From contig NZ_AZDP01000034.1 in assembly GCF_001435525.1 (NCBI RefSeq), positions 30,935 to 72,525 on the forward strand: a DNA stretch of 41,591 bases, written 5' to 3'. Numbering within the stretch: position 1 is the stretch's first letter; every line of letters starts with the position of its first letter. Positions 40,388 to 41,591 of the stretch are shown one piece after another. Source of the DNA: Levilactobacillus koreensis JCM 16448. GTDB taxonomy: Bacteria; Bacillota; Bacilli; Lactobacillales; Lactobacillaceae. Below the pieces are notes generated by a model. The model was not told the origin of the DNA. It was given only the letters and a program-made list of their open reading frames with translations, and did no database searches. A program made the position numbers and the translations under genes.

Positions 40388-41473
40388 TTACCAACTCGTT
40401 CGATTTCCCCGCAGAATCTCTGGGTCGTGATTAGTCAGCAGATAACCGTGCCCCCTAGTCGTGAACGCCAAGCCCTCAAACTCCCGGCGTGACGCGAATC
40501 GTGTCCAGCGGACCTGCTTGGCATTTAAATGTCCTCGGCCCGTTAATCTTCGCACCGGCAGACTGGCAATCGAGCCATCGGCGACCAGATACAACCGATT
40601 ATTATGTGGATTCACCGCGATTCCTTGCACGTGAGTCCCGGGTCCCCGCCGCAAGACCTGATGGGTCAAGCGAAAGGAGACCTTGTGCCGCGAAATTCGT
40701 CCCTGATAAATATTAGCGCGATACCCGGATGGATTTGACCAGAAGTAGGCGCGACCAGCTTTATCGAAAGCTAAAACGTGGCCACCGGGAACGGCATACC
40801 GCCCACGACGCAAGCGAAAGCGAACTTGATAGGCCGGCTTTAAACTGCTGGCACTGATTTGTTGGATATACCCATACTGATTGATCGGCACCCTTGGCTT
40901 TTTCTCGCGGTCACACCACATATACAGATGATGGTTGTGCCAATTATATGCTAAGGATTGCCCGTGGCCTGTGGTAATGACCGGGCCAACTTTGATAGCA
41001 CTGCGCAGCTGTTTTTCTTTAGCCGTTGCGTGCTTGGCATACGTGTGTTGGAGTGCAGTTGCCGTCGCCTTTAGCTTGGCTATTTTCCTAACGTCGTAGC
41101 GCACGATTCGTCCCCGGTTGTGCCAAGCCGTCGGACAATAAACCACGTATAAATATCGTCCAGTCAGCGCCAAGCTCTGAGGATTCCCCCAGGCCTGGTG
41201 GTGATATCCCGGCTGTGGCAATAAATATTTGGTCTTAAACGTCACGGCCGTTCCCCGTGATGCCCTGATAGTATGGGTCACCACATGTTTTGTGTGCGCG
41301 TAGTGCTTGGGCGCATGCACAAAATGGACCCGTGTATCGTTCAGCATCCGCAGGCGTCCCACTGGGCGCAATGCCGGTACCTTTTGTTTAACCATGGCGT
41401 GGGCCGTCACACCCCCAACGAGGCCCACAAAACATGCGATGACGATTAGCCATCTGCTAACCCGCTTCATCAC
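40388..41473 (-). CDS. Secreted basic protein, tandem paralogue 2
   Basis: A 361-aa exported protein, paralogue of the gene that follows it 85 nt downstream. Signal peptide about 1-26 (WLIVIACFVGLVGGVTAHA). The mature protein is even richer in Arg, Lys and His. The shared core runs from VTFKTKYLLPQPGYHHQAWGNPQS to FEGLAFTTRGHGYLLTNHDPEILRGN. The N-terminal 40 mature residues are diverged. Start GTG with AGGGGG 8 nt upstream; the ATG immediately after is equally possible. No terminator is visible between the two genes, so they may be co-transcribed. A group II intron 3' end lies about 65 nt upstream, so the original promoter may be displaced. Confidence 0.75.
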   Translation of the reverse strand: MMKRVSRWLIVIACFVGLVGGVTAHAMVKQKVPALRPVGRLRMLNDTRVHFVHAPKHYAHTKHVVTHTIRASRGTAVTFKTKYLLPQPGYHHQAWGNPQSLALTGRYLYVVYCPTAWHNRGRIVRYDVRKIAKLKATATALQHTYAKHATAKEKQLRSAIKVGPVITTGHGQSLAYNWHNHHLYMWCDREKKPRVPINQYGYIQQISASSLKPAYQVRFRLRRGRYAVPGGHVLAFDKAGRAYFWSNPSGYRANIYQGRISRHKVSFRLTHQVLRRGPGTHVQGIAVNPHNNRLYLVADGSIASLPVRRLTGRGHLNAKQVRWTRFASRREFEGLAFTTRGHGYLLTNHDPEILRGNRTSW

Positions 41474-41536
41474 TAACGCATCCCCCTTAATTTAATTTCT
41501 ACAAGTGGCAGTCGCTTACTGCATTAAGCGTACCAC

Positions 41537-41591
41537 AATCGAGTAGGAGGTAGCCGATTATTTCGGCTACCGACCTCTCACACCACCGTAC
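41537..41591 (-). mobile_element. 3' end of a group II intron (domain V part and domain VI), cut by window end
   Basis: On the minus strand, GTACGGTGGTGTGAGAGG is the 3' half of a domain V-type hairpin. It is followed by a perfect hairpin GTAGCCGA / TCGGCTAC and then CTCCTACTC, the usual domain VI stem with its branch-point A. The intron would end at GAT or GATT (41537-41538). The reverse transcriptase gene would lie beyond the window. The call rests on memory of intron 3' ends. Confidence 0.65.

Noticed and set aside
1-41591. Search for tRNA and rRNA genes
   Set aside because: No convincing T-loop/acceptor arrangement or rRNA segment was seen by eye.

Overview
The window looks like a chromosomal segment of a heterofermentative lactic acid bacterium of the genus Levilactobacillus, close to L. 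brevis. Evidence: an R-specific short-chain alcohol dehydrogenase (27638-28396) that closely resembles the well-known L. brevis enzyme from memory, a GH65 maltose phosphorylase whose catalytic Glu falls at residue 487 as in the L. brevis enzyme, a GH31 alpha-xylosidase of the XylQ/YicI type, frequent GTG/TTG starts, strong AAGGAGG-type ribosome binding sites and CcpA-type cre sites. All identifications are by eye.

Layout. 1-2150: manA, a structured RNA element, and a cysteine-less Spx-family gene behind a CIRCE-like operator. 2700-7050: a secreted beta-helix protein, a MarR regulator, a Cof-type HAD phosphatase and a DUF915-like hydrolase. 7250-9440: galM under a cre site, then rpsN for the zinc-independent S14 paralogue behind a Zur-like box, followed by a second copy of the structured RNA element. 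9440-16000: an unknown gene, then maltose use (maltose phosphorylase, MFS permease, LacI/MalR-type regulator). 16400-18460: a CiaRH-like two-component system. 19545-25000: a YfhO membrane protein, a small membrane protein, a CPA2 antiporter with a switch-like leader, and a DUF2929 protein. 25500-28400: a small alarmone synthetase with an MFS exporter, and the R-alcohol dehydrogenase. 28700-33400: a TauE/SafE-DUF1634 pair and an EIIC-like/hydrolase/LysR operon. 34575-38160: alpha-xylosidase and a DEDDh exonuclease fused to a helix-turn-helix. 38300-end: a PadR-DUF1048 pair, two tandem secreted paralogues, and the 3' end of what looks like a group II intron.

How the genes work together: the permease imports maltose, maltose phosphorylase splits it to glucose and beta-glucose-1-phosphate, and GalM can equilibrate sugar anomers. 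A LacI-family operator and a cre site lie in the permease promoter, next to the malR-like gene. No beta-phosphoglucomutase is in the window.

Two things stand out beyond ordinary genes. First, a structured RNA of about 110 nt occurs twice, each time directly after a stop codon and before a terminator. Its loops are conserved and its stems change in compensating ways. Second, the gaps are seeded with at least fifteen copies or fragments of modular, hairpin-ended repeats (families A, B and C). They include internally deleted forms and a B/C chimaera, and one copy creates a false N-terminal extension of the CiaR-like gene.
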